DNA from: Martinezella lusitana
Lineage (GTDB): Bacteria > Pseudomonadota > Alphaproteobacteria > Rhizobiales > Rhizobiaceae
NCBI RefSeq assembly: GCF_014207095.1
Contig: NZ_JACHBG010000026.1
Span: forward strand, 19,482 to 83,481
Direction of reading: 5' to 3'
Length of the DNA: 64,000 bases
The notes below the pieces were generated by a model. The model was not told the DNA's origin. It ran no database searches and saw nothing but the letters and a program-made list of their open reading frames with translations. Of the stretch, positions 34,027 to 43,117 are shown one piece after another. A program made the translations under genes and the position numbers. Position 1 is the stretch's first letter. The number at the start of each line of letters is the position of its first letter.

Positions 34027-34521
34027 TCAAGCTCCCGGATGGCGGAAATCTCCCGATTTTCCGCCGGATTTCTCCAACAGAGTGATGCCGCCGATTTCCA
34101 TGCCGCGATCGGCGGCCTTCGCCATATCGTAAATCGTCAGGCAGGCGATGGAAACCGCCGTCAGCGCTTCCATTTCAACGCCTGTGCGGCCGGTCAACTT
34201 GGCCGTTGCGGTGACGCGCAAACCAGGCAGGGCAGCATCCTCGACGATATCGACGGCAACCTTGGTCAGCATCAGCGGATGGCATAGAGGAATGAGATTA
34301 CTCGTTTGCTTGGCGGCCATGATGCCGGCAAGCCGCGCCGTGCCGATAACGTCACCCTTCTTGGCATTGCCCTCCCGGATCAGCGCCAATGTCTCCGACT
34401 TCATTTTCACGTGGCCGGTGGCGGTGGCGCTACGCGCCGTCTCGGCCTTGTCACCGACGTCGACCATATGCGCTTCGCCGGCAGCGTCGATATGCGTGAG
34501 GCCGGCCTTGGGCGTGGTCAT
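34027..34521 (-). CDS. moaC: cyclic pyranopterin monophosphate synthase
   Basis: MoaC completes conversion of the MoaA product into cyclic pyranopterin monophosphate for molybdenum cofactor. The 164 residues include the catalytic-loop segments LIPLCHPLML and TGVEMEALTAVSIACLTIYDMAKA, with the active-site Lys/Asp context intact. It lies 1 base after trpC and 3 bases before moeA. The link of tryptophan and Mo-cofactor genes in one operon is usual for alphaproteobacteria. Confidence 0.96.
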   Translation of the reverse strand: MTTPKAGLTHIDAAGEAHMVDVGDKAETARSATATGHVKMKSETLALIREGNAKKGDVIGTARLAGIMAAKQTSNLIPLCHPLMLTKVAVDIVEDAALPGLRVTATAKLTGRTGVEMEALTAVSIACLTIYDMAKAADRGMEIGGITLLEKSGGKSGDFRHPGA

Positions 34522-34522
34522 C

Positions 34523-35338
34523 TTATTCGGCCGCCAGAATGCCGGTTTCGCCGTTCAGCAACAGCTTCGTCGCCGCCGTCACATCATCCTTGCGCATCAG
34601 GCTTTCGCCGACGAGGAAAGTCGTGATGCCGACCGCCTCGAGTCGTTTGCAATCGGCGTGTGTAAAGACGCCGCTCTCGCCGACCAGCAATCGGCCGGCC
34701 GGCACCATGGCCGCCAGCGTCTCGCTGACCGTGAGGCTAACCTCGAAGGTGCGGAGATTGCGGTTGTTGATACCGATCAGAGGCGAGGAGAGTTTAAGCG
34801 CACGCTCCATCTCTTCGGCGTCGTGAACCTCGACCAGAACGTCCATGCCAAGGCCGAAGGCCTCGTCCTGCAGCCGCTGCGCATCGTCATCGGAAAGCGA
34901 CGCCATGATCAGCAGGATGCAGTCGGCGCCCCAGGCGCGGGCTTCCTGCACCTGATAGGTCTCGAACATGAAATCCTTACGCAGCGCCGGCAGCGAGCAG
35001 GCTGCGCGGGCCTCCGTGAGGAATTCGGGTGCGCCCTGGAAGCTCGGCGTGTCCGTCAGCACGGAGAGGCAAGCCGCACCGCCGGCCTCATAGGCCTTGG
35101 CGAGGGCAGGCGGGTCGAAGTCGGGGCGAATCAACCCCTTGGACGGGCTCGCCTTCTTGATCTCGGCAATCAGGCCGAAGACACCAGCGCTTTGCCTGGC
35201 AAGAAGCGCCTTGTGGAAACCGCGTGGCGCAGACTGCTCAGTCTGCATAGCCTTGAGATCGGCAAGCGAAACCCTGGCCTTGGCAGCAGCGATTTCCTCG
35301 CGCTTGTAGGCTTCGATCTTTTGAAGGATATCGGTCAT
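34523..35338 (-). CDS. trpC: indole-3-glycerol phosphate synthase
   Basis: Closes the indole ring in tryptophan biosynthesis. The 271-residue TIM barrel has GLIAEIKKASPSKGLIR with the catalytic Lys, LSVLTDTPSFQG, LRKDFMFETYQV, LVEVHDAEEMERAL, IGINNRNLRTFEV and VGESGVFTHADC in order. It is the single-function enzyme, not the E. coli TrpC-TrpF fusion. It is 11 bases downstream of trpD in one operon. Confidence 0.97.
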   Translation of the reverse strand: MTDILQKIEAYKREEIAAAKARVSLADLKAMQTEQSAPRGFHKALLARQSAGVFGLIAEIKKASPSKGLIRPDFDPPALAKAYEAGGAACLSVLTDTPSFQGAPEFLTEARAACSLPALRKDFMFETYQVQEARAWGADCILLIMASLSDDDAQRLQDEAFGLGMDVLVEVHDAEEMERALKLSSPLIGINNRNLRTFEVSLTVSETLAAMVPAGRLLVGESGVFTHADCKRLEAVGITTFLVGESLMRKDDVTAATKLLLNGETGILAAE

Positions 35339-35349
35339 GACTCCTGAAC

Positions 35350-36363
35350 CTATTCTTCGTTGGAGACGGCGACCAGCTTTTCCAGCGCTGCGGCAGTTGC
35401 GCCGCTATCGAGCGACTGTGCCGCGAGCCTCATGCCATCATGGAGCGTTTCCACCTTCCCGGCAATGACCAGCGACGCCGCCGCATTGGCAAGGGCGATG
35501 TCGCGATAGGCGTTTTTCGCGCCGCTCAACACGTCTCGAAGTGCCGCCGCATTGGCTACGCCATCGCCGCCCTTGAGGTCGGCCAGATCTGCATGCGGCA
35601 GACCAAAATCCGACGGCGTCAGCTCGAAGGTGCGGATCTTGCCGTTCTCAAGCGCGGCGACGGAGGTGGTGCCGGTCGTGGTGATCTCGTCAAGGCCATC
35701 GCCATGCACGACCCAGACGCTTTCGGCGTTCAGGTCTCGAAGCACTTCCGCGAGCGGGACGACCCATTGCGGCGCAAATACACCCAGCAGCTGGCGACGT
35801 GCACCGGCCGGGTTCGACAGCGGCCCGAGCAGATTGAAGATCGTGCGCGTACCGAGCTCCACCCGCGACGGGCCGACATGGCGCATCGAGGAATGGTGCA
35901 GCTGCGCGAACATGAAGCCAATGCCGGCTTCACGAATGCAACGGGAAATCACCTCTGGCCCGATATCGAGCTTGATGCCAAGAACCGATTGCGTGTCTGC
36001 CGTGCCGGCCTTCGAGCTCTGGGCACGATTGCCGTGCTTTGCGACCGGCACACCAGCGCCAGCGACGATGAATGCTGCAAGCGTCGAGATGTTGTAGGTG
36101 CCGACGCCATCGCCGCCGGTTCCCACGATGTCGATTGCATCTGCCGGGGCTTCCACCGGCAGCATCTTGGCGCGCATCGTGGTGACGGCGCCGACGATCT
36201 CGTCGACCGTTTCGCCGCGCACGCGCAGTGCCATCAGGAACGCACCGATCTGCGACGGTGTCGCTGCACCCGACATCAGGATTTCGAATGCGCGCCGGGC
36301 TTCATCCCGCGTCAGGGCCTCGCGACCGGCCACCTTGGCGAGGAAAGGTTTCAACTCTGACAT
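35350..36363 (-). CDS. trpD: anthranilate phosphoribosyltransferase
   Basis: Transfers a phosphoribosyl group to anthranilate, the second step of the tryptophan branch. The 337-residue protein shows the diphosphate-binding GTGGDGVGTYNIST, the KHGNRAQSSKAGTADT loop and HHSSMRHVGPSRVELGTRTIFNLLGPLSNPA. It is the stand-alone enzyme without the TrpG glutaminase domain. It follows the PpiD-like gene by 25 bases on the same strand. Confidence 0.97.
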   Translation of the reverse strand: MSELKPFLAKVAGREALTRDEARRAFEILMSGAATPSQIGAFLMALRVRGETVDEIVGAVTTMRAKMLPVEAPADAIDIVGTGGDGVGTYNISTLAAFIVAGAGVPVAKHGNRAQSSKAGTADTQSVLGIKLDIGPEVISRCIREAGIGFMFAQLHHSSMRHVGPSRVELGTRTIFNLLGPLSNPAGARRQLLGVFAPQWVVPLAEVLRDLNAESVWVVHGDGLDEITTTGTTSVAALENGKIRTFELTPSDFGLPHADLADLKGGDGVANAAALRDVLSGAKNAYRDIALANAAASLVIAGKVETLHDGMRLAAQSLDSGATAAALEKLVAVSNEE

Positions 36364-36388
36364 TGACTATCCATCCTCCCGATCGGGC

Positions 36389-38281
36389 TTAACGGGACAT
36401 CGCCTGTTCAGCGAGGCTCTGGTTGACGGTAACCGTGTACCTGGATTGCAGCTGGGCAACGATCTGGTCGAGAATGTCGTCACCGGCGGCATTGGCAATC
36501 TGGGCGACCTGCTGATCGTCGTTGCTGAGGGCATCCGTTGTCGGGTTGTCGTTGACATCGGTGACCTTCAGCAGGATCTGCGTGGTATCGTCGGCGCCGC
36601 CGGAGCTGGCAGCGGTATCGACAGGACCTGAAAATGCTGCGGCAATGCCGCCACGACCGAGAACCGGGTCGTCCGTCGAGCGTGTGATGCCGGTCTTGTT
36701 TTCGACGGCAATGCCAAGCGGGGCAGCGATATCGGCGAGCGACTTGCCCTTCTGCGCTGCTTGCTTCAGCTCGGTTGCCTTGGCGGCAAGGGCAATCTTC
36801 TGCTGCTCAGCAGTCCAGTCGGCGATGGCCTTTTCGCGGACATCGGCGAGGGTACGATCGTGATCCGGCGTCACGTTCAGTATATCATACCAGACATAGC
36901 CGTTGTTGCCGACGGTCAGCGGGGCGGGGTTGCCGCCCTGTTCGGCCTTGAAGGCCTCGGAAAGCAATTGCTGACGAACCGGCAGATCCTTGATCTCGTT
37001 ACCCTTCTGATCCAGGCCCGTTGCGTCGATCGCGTCAATCGTGACCAGCTTCAGCTTGAGCTGCGATGCCGCTTCCTGGAGTGAGGCGCCGGAGCCGCGC
37101 AGATCCTCGAACTTGTCGTGAACGCTGGTGATTTCATTGGCGGCATTGCCGAGCGCGATCTGCTTGCGGATGTCTTCCTTGACGTCGTCGAAATTCTTCG
37201 CCGTTTCGTCCTTGACGTTCGTCACGCGCAGAATGACGGGGCCGAAGGAGCCTTCCACCACGGGAGTAGTGCCGCCATCCTTGGTGACAGCGAAGGCGGC
37301 GTCGGCGATCGTCTTGTCAGGCATCTGGTCCTTGTTGAAGGTACCGAGCAGTACGTCGGAGGGCTTTTTGCCTTGATCGGTAACAAGCTGGTCGAAGGTC
37401 GTGCCGGTCTTCAGTGCTTCGGAGGCAGCATTGGCAAGATCCTTGTTCGCGAAGGTCAGCTGTTCGATCGTGCGCGTGGCCGGCGTCTTGAAACTGTCCT
37501 TGCGCTTGTCATACTGGGCGCGCAGCTCATCATCCGACACGCTCGCCGGATCGGCCAAATCCTCGGCCTGCAGCTTCACGTAGGCGAATTTCCGATATTC
37601 CGGAGCGCGATATTTGGATTTAACCCCCTCGAACCACTTCGACAGAACGTCTTCAGCCGGAGCCTTGACCGGATCGATGTTGGCGTTGGTGAGAAGCAGA
37701 TAATCGATGCTGCGGCTCTCGTCGTGGTACTGCTTGACGGCGTCAACCAGAACCTTCGGCGCAACGAAGCCGTTCGAAACGGCTTCAACGATCTGGCTGC
37801 GGATTGCAACCTTGCTGCGCTCCTTGATGTAATCATCGGGCGAAATATTGCTGTTACGGAGAAGCAACTCGAACTTCTGCCGGTCGAAAGCACCGTTCGG
37901 TGCCTTGAACGCCGGATCATCGCCGATGAGCTTGGCCAGACGGTCCTGGGAAAGCCCCAGATTCATGTCGGCAGCAAGCTGGTCGAGCGAGGCGCCTGCA
38001 ACGAGCTGCGCGACGGTCTGCTGTCCTATGCCGAAGGCGCGCGCCTGGTCCGGCGTGATCTGCATGCGCAACTGCTGGCTGATCGCCTGAATCTGGCGGC
38101 GATAGGCGAGGCGGAACTCGTTGGTATCGATCTGCTGATCACCGACCGTTACCACCGTGTTGCTGTTGCCGCCCGTGATGAGCGAACGCTCGACGCCCCA
38201 TATGCCGAAAGCCGCCGCCAAAAGAAGCAACAAACCCTTTGCAACCCAGGTCTGGGCGATTTTTCTCAGCACATCGAACAT
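36389..38281 (-). CDS. PpiD-like periplasmic peptidyl-prolyl isomerase/chaperone
   Basis: A 630-residue inner-membrane-anchored periplasmic chaperone. Residues 14-32 (VAKGLLLLLAAAFGIWGVE) are the single transmembrane anchor. A SurA_N-type chaperone domain spans about 35-190 and a parvulin-like domain lies around 240-390. The parvulin part is weakly conserved, so isomerase activity is uncertain, and the chaperone role is better supported. PpiD works with the Sec translocon on newly exported proteins. In related genomes this gene is usually divergent from tpiA; here it is divergent from a DUF883 gene instead. Confidence 0.88.
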   Translation of the reverse strand: MFDVLRKIAQTWVAKGLLLLLAAAFGIWGVERSLITGGNSNTVVTVGDQQIDTNEFRLAYRRQIQAISQQLRMQITPDQARAFGIGQQTVAQLVAGASLDQLAADMNLGLSQDRLAKLIGDDPAFKAPNGAFDRQKFELLLRNSNISPDDYIKERSKVAIRSQIVEAVSNGFVAPKVLVDAVKQYHDESRSIDYLLLTNANIDPVKAPAEDVLSKWFEGVKSKYRAPEYRKFAYVKLQAEDLADPASVSDDELRAQYDKRKDSFKTPATRTIEQLTFANKDLANAASEALKTGTTFDQLVTDQGKKPSDVLLGTFNKDQMPDKTIADAAFAVTKDGGTTPVVEGSFGPVILRVTNVKDETAKNFDDVKEDIRKQIALGNAANEITSVHDKFEDLRGSGASLQEAASQLKLKLVTIDAIDATGLDQKGNEIKDLPVRQQLLSEAFKAEQGGNPAPLTVGNNGYVWYDILNVTPDHDRTLADVREKAIADWTAEQQKIALAAKATELKQAAQKGKSLADIAAPLGIAVENKTGITRSTDDPVLGRGGIAAAFSGPVDTAASSGGADDTTQILLKVTDVNDNPTTDALSNDDQQVAQIANAAGDDILDQIVAQLQSRYTVTVNQSLAEQAMSR

Positions 38282-38406
38282 CGGAAAGCAAACCTCGTCA
38301 TCAACACGTCTTCGCCTGCGAGCGAAACAATCGGAGTTCCTTAGAACAATCCGAACCGGAATTGAAGAGCCACTGGGGAAATCACCCCACGAGGCGTAGA
38401 CGAACC

Positions 38407-38431
38407 GGAACCTTTGACGCGCAATGACGTT
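38407..38431 (+). promoter_or_regulatory. EcfG/RpoE2-type general stress promoter
   Basis: GGAAC (38407-38411), 16 bases, then CGTT (38428-38431) is an exact match to the alphaproteobacterial general stress response consensus GGAAC-N16/17-CGTT. It lies 31 bases upstream of the DUF883 ATG. Confidence 0.75.
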
Positions 38432-38461
38432 CTACCCCGCAAGAACACACAGGAGCACACG

Positions 38462-38743
38462 ATGGCAGAGACGAAATCAGCTTCCTCACAATCCACTTCG
38501 GCGCGAGCCCAAACGGAGACGGCGATGGAAGATCTGGCCGCTCAGGTTGCGGCATTGCGCGAGGATCTGTCGAAACTGTCACAAAGCGTGGCCGCCGTGG
38601 GGCAGGGAGCGAAGTCTGTCGTCGCCGAGGAAGCCGAGGAAATTACTGAGCAGTTCCGAGAGAGAGTTCGTCAGGAACCGATTTTCATGGTCGCTGCCGC
38701 GGCAGGCATTGGCTATCTCATCGGCTTGCTGAGTCGGCGCTAA
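38462..38743 (+). CDS. DUF883/ElaB-like membrane-anchored stress protein
   Basis: A 93-residue protein with a Ser/Ala/Thr-rich start, a coiled-coil middle (MEDLAAQVAALREDLSKLSQ) and a C-terminal hydrophobic anchor (PIFMVAAAAGIGYLIGLLSRR). This is the layout of the YqjD/ElaB/DUF883 family, small proteins tail-anchored in the inner membrane that associate with ribosomes in stationary-phase E. coli. ATG at 38462 follows AGGAGC. The exact EcfG-type promoter upstream predicts induction in stress or stationary phase. Confidence 0.85.
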   Translation: MAETKSASSQSTSARAQTETAMEDLAAQVAALREDLSKLSQSVAAVGQGAKSVVAEEAEEITEQFRERVRQEPIFMVAAAAGIGYLIGLLSRR

Positions 38744-38807
38744 CTCCACGCCAAACTCTCGATAGGATGGATGAGCCCCACACGTCCATTCGACAGTGGA
38801 ATTGCCG

Positions 38808-38842
38808 AAAAGGCGCGGACGCTTCGATCGTTCGCGCCTTTT
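38808..38842. terminator. long bidirectional terminator hairpin
   Basis: A 14-bp stem (AAAAGGCGCGGACG / CGTTCGCGCCTTTT, one G-T pair) with a 7-base loop carries A and T tracts built into the stem ends. It ends DUF883 transcription. Confidence 0.75.
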
Positions 38843-39020
38843 CAATTCTGGAGATAATGGCGGCCACCTAAAGCCGACCGCTTGATGCAGCTCTATGCCC
38901 AGGGCTGCGGATCGCACTGCGACATCTTTGCGACACCGCTGCGACATCTTCGACCATCGCGAATTCTTGATCCGCTAACCTCTTGTATCAGGCGGATGCT
39001 TACTATACGTAGGCATAATT

Positions 39021-39034
39021 ATAAGGTTGCTTAT
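39021..39034. promoter_or_regulatory. putative MarR operator
   Basis: ATAAG-GTTG-CTTAT is a perfect inverted repeat in an AT-rich stretch, 22 bases before the marR ATG, as expected for an autoregulatory MarR site. Confidence 0.45.
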
Positions 39035-39055
39035 GAATAGCAGGCTTTCCACATC

Positions 39056-39520
39056 ATGCAATCGACACCAACTCTCGGCTTTGTTCTCCACGACGTTGCC
39101 CGACTTCTTCGCAAGCGGTTCGAGCAGCGCGCGAAGGATTTAGGGCTGACGCGTTCGCAGTGGCAGACGCTCGCCTATCTCGCCAACAATGAAGGCATCC
39201 ATCAGGCTGGACTGGCCGAGATGCTGGAAATCGAACCGATCACGCTCGTCCGCATTCTCGACAAGCTCAGCGAACGCGGACTGGTGGAGCGACGACAACA
39301 TCCGAACGATCGCCGCAGCTGGTTGCTCTACATGCGGGAGGAGGCCCGTCCTCTGATCGATGCCATGCGCAACATTGGCGAACAGACCCGCAAGGAGGCG
39401 CTTGAGGGCGTTCCCCCTGAGGATCGCGAGCGCCTCCACGAATTGCTTATCCTCATGAAATCGAACCTGCTTCACGCCTGCCGCTCGAAGGCAGTCGATA
39501 AAGAGATACAACATGGCTGA
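39056..39520 (+). CDS. MarR-family transcriptional regulator of the efflux operon
   Basis: A 154-residue winged-helix regulator. The HTH is visible as HQAGLAEMLEIEPITLVRIL, followed by DKLSERGLVERRQHPNDRRSW, the wing with the conserved 'D.R' turn. It overlaps the emrA-like gene by 8 bases, so regulator and pump are one operon. It probably represses the operon until a toxic ligand binds. A palindrome lies just upstream. Confidence 0.93.
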   Translation: MQSTPTLGFVLHDVARLLRKRFEQRAKDLGLTRSQWQTLAYLANNEGIHQAGLAEMLEIEPITLVRILDKLSERGLVERRQHPNDRRSWLLYMREEARPLIDAMRNIGEQTRKEALEGVPPEDRERLHELLILMKSNLLHACRSKAVDKEIQHG

Positions 39521-40739
39521 TGCATCTTCCTCCCTGCGCGTTCCCGCAAACGCAAACTCCGCGGAACAAATCCAAGCTCCCGTAGCCGAAGCGCCATCCT
39601 CAAACCCGGCAGCGCAACCCGCAACAGCGGCCCCCGCAGCTCCGCTTACGCCGAAAGAAGCGCCGCGCAAGCGCCGCAAGCTGACGCGGCCCATCCTCTT
39701 TGCCCTGCTTCCGGTGGTCCTCGTCATCGGCGGCTATTACTACGTTACCGGCGGGCAGATCATGTCCACCGACAACGCCTATATCCAGGCGGATATGGTC
39801 GGCGTTTCGACCGATGTTTCCGGCACGGTCATTTCGGTCGATGTGCGCGAAAACGAAGTCGTGAAGAAAGGGCAGGTGCTGTTCCGCTTGAAGCCCGACT
39901 CCTTCCGCATCACGTTGGAAGGCGCGCAGGCGCAGCTCGGCAACGCCCGGAACCAGATCTTGAATCTGCATGCGAGCTACAAGCAATCGTTGGCCGAGAT
40001 TTCACAGGCACAGGCCGATATTCCCTACTACCAGACGGAATTTGATCGCCAGCAGAACCTGATCAACAGCTCGGTCGCCTCCAAGGCCGCCTTCGATCAG
40101 GCCAAGCACAATCTCGAGGCTGCGCAGCAGAAGGTCTCGGTCGCTCAGGCGCAGGCTGCCACTACGCTGGCCCAGTTGGGCGGCGAGGGTGCGGCCAATC
40201 TTCCGGTCGAGCAGAACCCGCTCTATCTTCAGGCCAAGGCTGCCGTCGATAATGCACAGCGCGAGCTTGACGACACGGTGGTGCGAGCTCCGTTTGACGG
40301 CGTCACCGCCAATGTCCCCTCGTTGCAGGTCGGCGCCTATCTGACGGCCGCCCAGCAGGGCTTCTCGCTGGTATCGACCACGCATATGTGGATCAACGCC
40401 AGCCCGAAGGAAACGGAACTCACCTATGTGCGAACCGGCCAGAAAGTGACGATCTCGGTCGATGCCTATCCGGGTGTCACCTGGAAGGGAACTGTGGCGA
40501 GCATAGCGCCAGCCTCGGGATCGAGTTTCTCGCTGCTGCCGGCGCAGAACACCACCGGCAACTGGGTCAAGGTCGTTCAGCGTATACCGATGATCATCAG
40601 CATCGACGACATGCAGGGCAAGCCGCCGCTGCGTGTCGGGATGAGCGTCGTCGCCGATGTCGACACCGGCCATGCCCGCGGCCTGCCGGACTTCGTCAGC
40701 AACCTGCTGGGCCATTCCCGCGGTCAGGACCATGAGTAA
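39513..40739 (+). CDS. emrA: HlyD/EmrA-type membrane fusion protein
   Basis: A 408-residue periplasmic adaptor anchored by one transmembrane helix (about residues 57-76, ILFALLPVVLVIGGYYYVTG) after a Pro/Ala-rich cytoplasmic tail. The lipoyl-like halves (STDNAYIQADMVGVSTDVSG and VVRAPFDGVTANVPSLQVG) flank a coiled-coil hairpin. It bridges the EmrB pump to an outer-membrane channel. Its stop overlaps the next start by 8 bases. Confidence 0.93.
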   Translation: MADASSSLRVPANANSAEQIQAPVAEAPSSNPAAQPATAAPAAPLTPKEAPRKRRKLTRPILFALLPVVLVIGGYYYVTGGQIMSTDNAYIQADMVGVSTDVSGTVISVDVRENEVVKKGQVLFRLKPDSFRITLEGAQAQLGNARNQILNLHASYKQSLAEISQAQADIPYYQTEFDRQQNLINSSVASKAAFDQAKHNLEAAQQKVSVAQAQAATTLAQLGGEGAANLPVEQNPLYLQAKAAVDNAQRELDDTVVRAPFDGVTANVPSLQVGAYLTAAQQGFSLVSTTHMWINASPKETELTYVRTGQKVTISVDAYPGVTWKGTVASIAPASGSSFSLLPAQNTTGNWVKVVQRIPMIISIDDMQGKPPLRVGMSVVADVDTGHARGLPDFVSNLLGHSRGQDHE

Positions 40740-42276
40740 CGCCACCACCACTTCGCCATCGGCGCCGATCGCCCATCGTGGCGCGATCACCGCCTGCGTC
40801 ATCCTGTCCGTCATCATGCAGGCGCTGGACACGACCATCGCCAACGTCGCCCTGCCTCATATTCAAGGCGACGTCTCCGCCAGTGCGGACCAGATCAACT
40901 GGGTCCTGACATCCTATATCGTGGCGGCGGCGATCATGACGCCGCCTTCCGGCTTCCTTTCGGCCAAGTTCGGCCGAAAGCGCGTCCTGCTCACGGCAAT
41001 CGCCGGGTTCGTCGCTGCCTCGGTTCTCTGCGGCCTTTCGGAATCGCTGGTGCAGATCGTCGGCTTCCGCCTGCTGCAGGGCCTCTTCGGCGCTTCGCTC
41101 GTGCCGCTGTCGCAGGGCATCCTGCTCGATATCTACAACGTCGAGGAGCGTGGCCGCGCCATGGCTCTGTTCGGCGTCTCGGTCATGGTCGGCCCTGTTC
41201 TAGGCCCCGTCATCGGCGGCTGGCTGACCGACAATATCAGCTGGCGGTGGGTGTTTTACATCAACGTGCCAATCGGCGCGCTCGCCTTCTTCGGCATCGT
41301 CGTCTATGTGACGGAAACCAAGCTTGACGCCCTTGCCAAGCTCGATTGGTTCGGCTTCGGCATGCTCTCTATCGGTATTGCCGCCCTGCAGCTATTCCTC
41401 GACCGCGGCGAGCAGCTCGACTGGTTTTATTCAGGCGAGATCATCGTGGAGGCTCTGGTCTGCGTCTGCGCTTTCTATCTGCTGATCGTACACACGTTCA
41501 CTGCCGAGCGAAGTTTCGTCAATCCCAGGCTCTTTCTCGACCAGAACTTTGCCGTCAGTATGCTTTTCATCTTCATCGTCGGCGTGACCTATCTGGCGTC
41601 GCTTGCGCTGATGACCCCGTATTTGCAGACGCTGATGGGGTATCCCGTCGTCACAGCCGGCATCGTCATGGGACCGCGCGGTCTCGGCACGATGTTCTGC
41701 ATGTTCCTCGTCGGTCGGCTGATCGGCAAGGTGGATACGCGACTCCTGCTGTTCCTCGGCCTCGCGCTTACGGCATGGGCCATGTACGAGATGACAGGCT
41801 GGACGCCTGAGGTTTCGCAATGGACGCTGATCTCCGTCGGCTTCATCCAGGGCGCCGGCCTCGGCTTCCTCTTCGTACCGCTGACGACCATTGCCTTCGC
41901 GACGCTGCCGGCCCAGATGCGCGGCGATGGCACTGGCCTCTATAATCTCTCCCGTAACATCGGCTCGAGCGTCGGCATTTCGGTCGTCTCGATGCTGATC
42001 ACGGAGAATACGCAGGTCAACCACGCCAACATCGCCGCCTATGTGACGCCTTTCAACCGCTATTTCGATGCGACTGCCGCTCACGGCCTTAGTCCATTGA
42101 CGGCGGTCGGCCGCGCCACGCTCGACGGCATGATCACGACGCAAGCGACGATCATCGCCTATATCGACGATTTCAAATTGCTGATGTTGATGTCCATCTG
42201 CGCCATACCGCTGCTTTTGCTCCTGCGCAAACCATCGGCGCCGCCGGCCGTGGACCACAGCGTCGCCATGGAATAG
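40732..42276 (+). CDS. emrB: DHA2-family multidrug efflux MFS transporter (EmrB-like)
   Basis: A 514-residue, 14-helix major facilitator pump. The DHA2 signatures are present: LDTTIANVALPHIQGD in helix 1, FLSAKFGRKRVLL in the 2-3 loop, and FGVSVMVGPVLGPVIGGWLTD as motif C of proton antiporters in helix 5. With EmrA it forms a tripartite exporter of hydrophobic drugs or plant compounds. ATG at 40732 overlaps the emrA stop, showing translational coupling. A hairpin pair follows the stop. Confidence 0.93.
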   Translation: MSNATTTSPSAPIAHRGAITACVILSVIMQALDTTIANVALPHIQGDVSASADQINWVLTSYIVAAAIMTPPSGFLSAKFGRKRVLLTAIAGFVAASVLCGLSESLVQIVGFRLLQGLFGASLVPLSQGILLDIYNVEERGRAMALFGVSVMVGPVLGPVIGGWLTDNISWRWVFYINVPIGALAFFGIVVYVTETKLDALAKLDWFGFGMLSIGIAALQLFLDRGEQLDWFYSGEIIVEALVCVCAFYLLIVHTFTAERSFVNPRLFLDQNFAVSMLFIFIVGVTYLASLALMTPYLQTLMGYPVVTAGIVMGPRGLGTMFCMFLVGRLIGKVDTRLLLFLGLALTAWAMYEMTGWTPEVSQWTLISVGFIQGAGLGFLFVPLTTIAFATLPAQMRGDGTGLYNLSRNIGSSVGISVVSMLITENTQVNHANIAAYVTPFNRYFDATAAHGLSPLTAVGRATLDGMITTQATIIAYIDDFKLLMLMSICAIPLLLLLRKPSAPPAVDHSVAME

Positions 42277-42343
42277 CCACGCAGCCTTTCCAGTTTCACT
42301 GCGTGGCTGAATGGCCGCCGGGCACCACCCCGGCGGTCTCTTT
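42275..42343 (+). terminator. tandem hairpins after emrB
   Basis: The first stem is AGCCACGCAG / CTGCGTGGCT (42275-42308). The second is CCGCCGGG / CCCGGCGG (42315-42336), followed by TCTCTTT. Together they make a likely terminator. Confidence 0.6.
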
Positions 42344-42446
42344 CGTAGAGCGCTTCCGAGTCGCCCCGAATCGCAAATGCTCTATCCAGATGTCTCCGCG
42401 CATTCCGGACGGAAAACCGCTGCACGCATTTCCTCGAAATGCCCTG

Positions 42447-43043
42447 TCAGCGAAAGCGGCGGCTGACAAAACGCGAACCTGCAGCACCGAAGCGCCAAAG
42501 AGGTTCGACGTTCTTGGTGATTCCGATGCGCTTGTCGACGACAGTCGCCACCGGCTCGGTGAGCGAGAAGGCGAAAGGTGGCTGATCCAGCGATATGCCA
42601 TTCAAGCTAATGTCGATCGCCAGTGCCTGCGACAGCTTTCCCGGCCCGTTGCACAGAGACATGACATCGGTCATGCCGCGACGCCCCACCATCTCCTCGA
42701 TACCGATCTCTGGTTCCAGGGCCCGGATGAGCACGGCGCTCCCAGTAAGGCAGACGAAGTTCAGACACCAGTGAATGCCGTAGGAACGGTAGATATAGAC
42801 ATGGCCCGGCGGCCCGAACATGGCGGCATTGCGCGGAGTAGGCCCGCGAAAGGCGTGCGACGCCTCATCGTCAGGTCGATAGGCTTCCGTCTCGACGATT
42901 CGGCCGCCGATGCCTTCGACCGCAAAGCGCGCGCCGATCAAATCAGATGCAACGATAACGGCATCACGGTTGAAAAAAGCCGAAAGGGCGGTGCCGACCA
43001 GCGGTTTCGACTCCGGCGAGAGCGTTTGATCGTCAAAAGTCAT
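42447..43043 (-). CDS. DNA-3-methyladenine glycosylase (AAG/MPG type)
   Basis: A base-excision repair enzyme that removes alkylated purines. The 198 residues match the mammalian-type AAG fold: ARFAVEGIGGRIVETEAY with the catalytic Glu, DEASHAFRGPTPRNAAMFGPPGHVYIYRSYGIHWCLN, and LCNGPGKLSQALAI. It is convergent with emrB across hairpins. Its start is 74 bases from the proposed left end of the tRNA-Ser mini-island, so it is the first host gene on that side. Confidence 0.94.
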   Translation of the reverse strand: MTFDDQTLSPESKPLVGTALSAFFNRDAVIVASDLIGARFAVEGIGGRIVETEAYRPDDEASHAFRGPTPRNAAMFGPPGHVYIYRSYGIHWCLNFVCLTGSAVLIRALEPEIGIEEMVGRRGMTDVMSLCNGPGKLSQALAIDISLNGISLDQPPFAFSLTEPVATVVDKRIGITKNVEPLWRFGAAGSRFVSRRFR

Positions 43044-43117
43044 GGGCAGAAATGGCGTCCCTGCAGCGATGCCGTATCTTTCGCATAAGAGACGGCATCA
43101 TGGAATATGCATGGATG

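Larger units (their letters stand above)
38744..39055. other. intergenic region between DUF883 gene and marR
   Basis: This 312-base gap has no convincing ORF. It contains a long terminator hairpin at 38808-38842 and a MarR-like palindrome near the marR start. Nothing else stands out. Confidence 0.6.

Noticed and set aside
34148..35347. 399-codon plus-strand ORF opposite moaC and trpC
   Set aside because: Both minus-strand genes are certain; the ORF has no family features.
37118..38344. 408-codon plus-strand ORF opposite the PpiD-like gene
   Set aside because: Antisense shadow of a well-supported gene; no recognisable motif.
42303..43088. 261-codon plus-strand ORF opposite the glycosylase
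   Set aside because: The glycosylase reading is unmistakable; this frame is its shadow.
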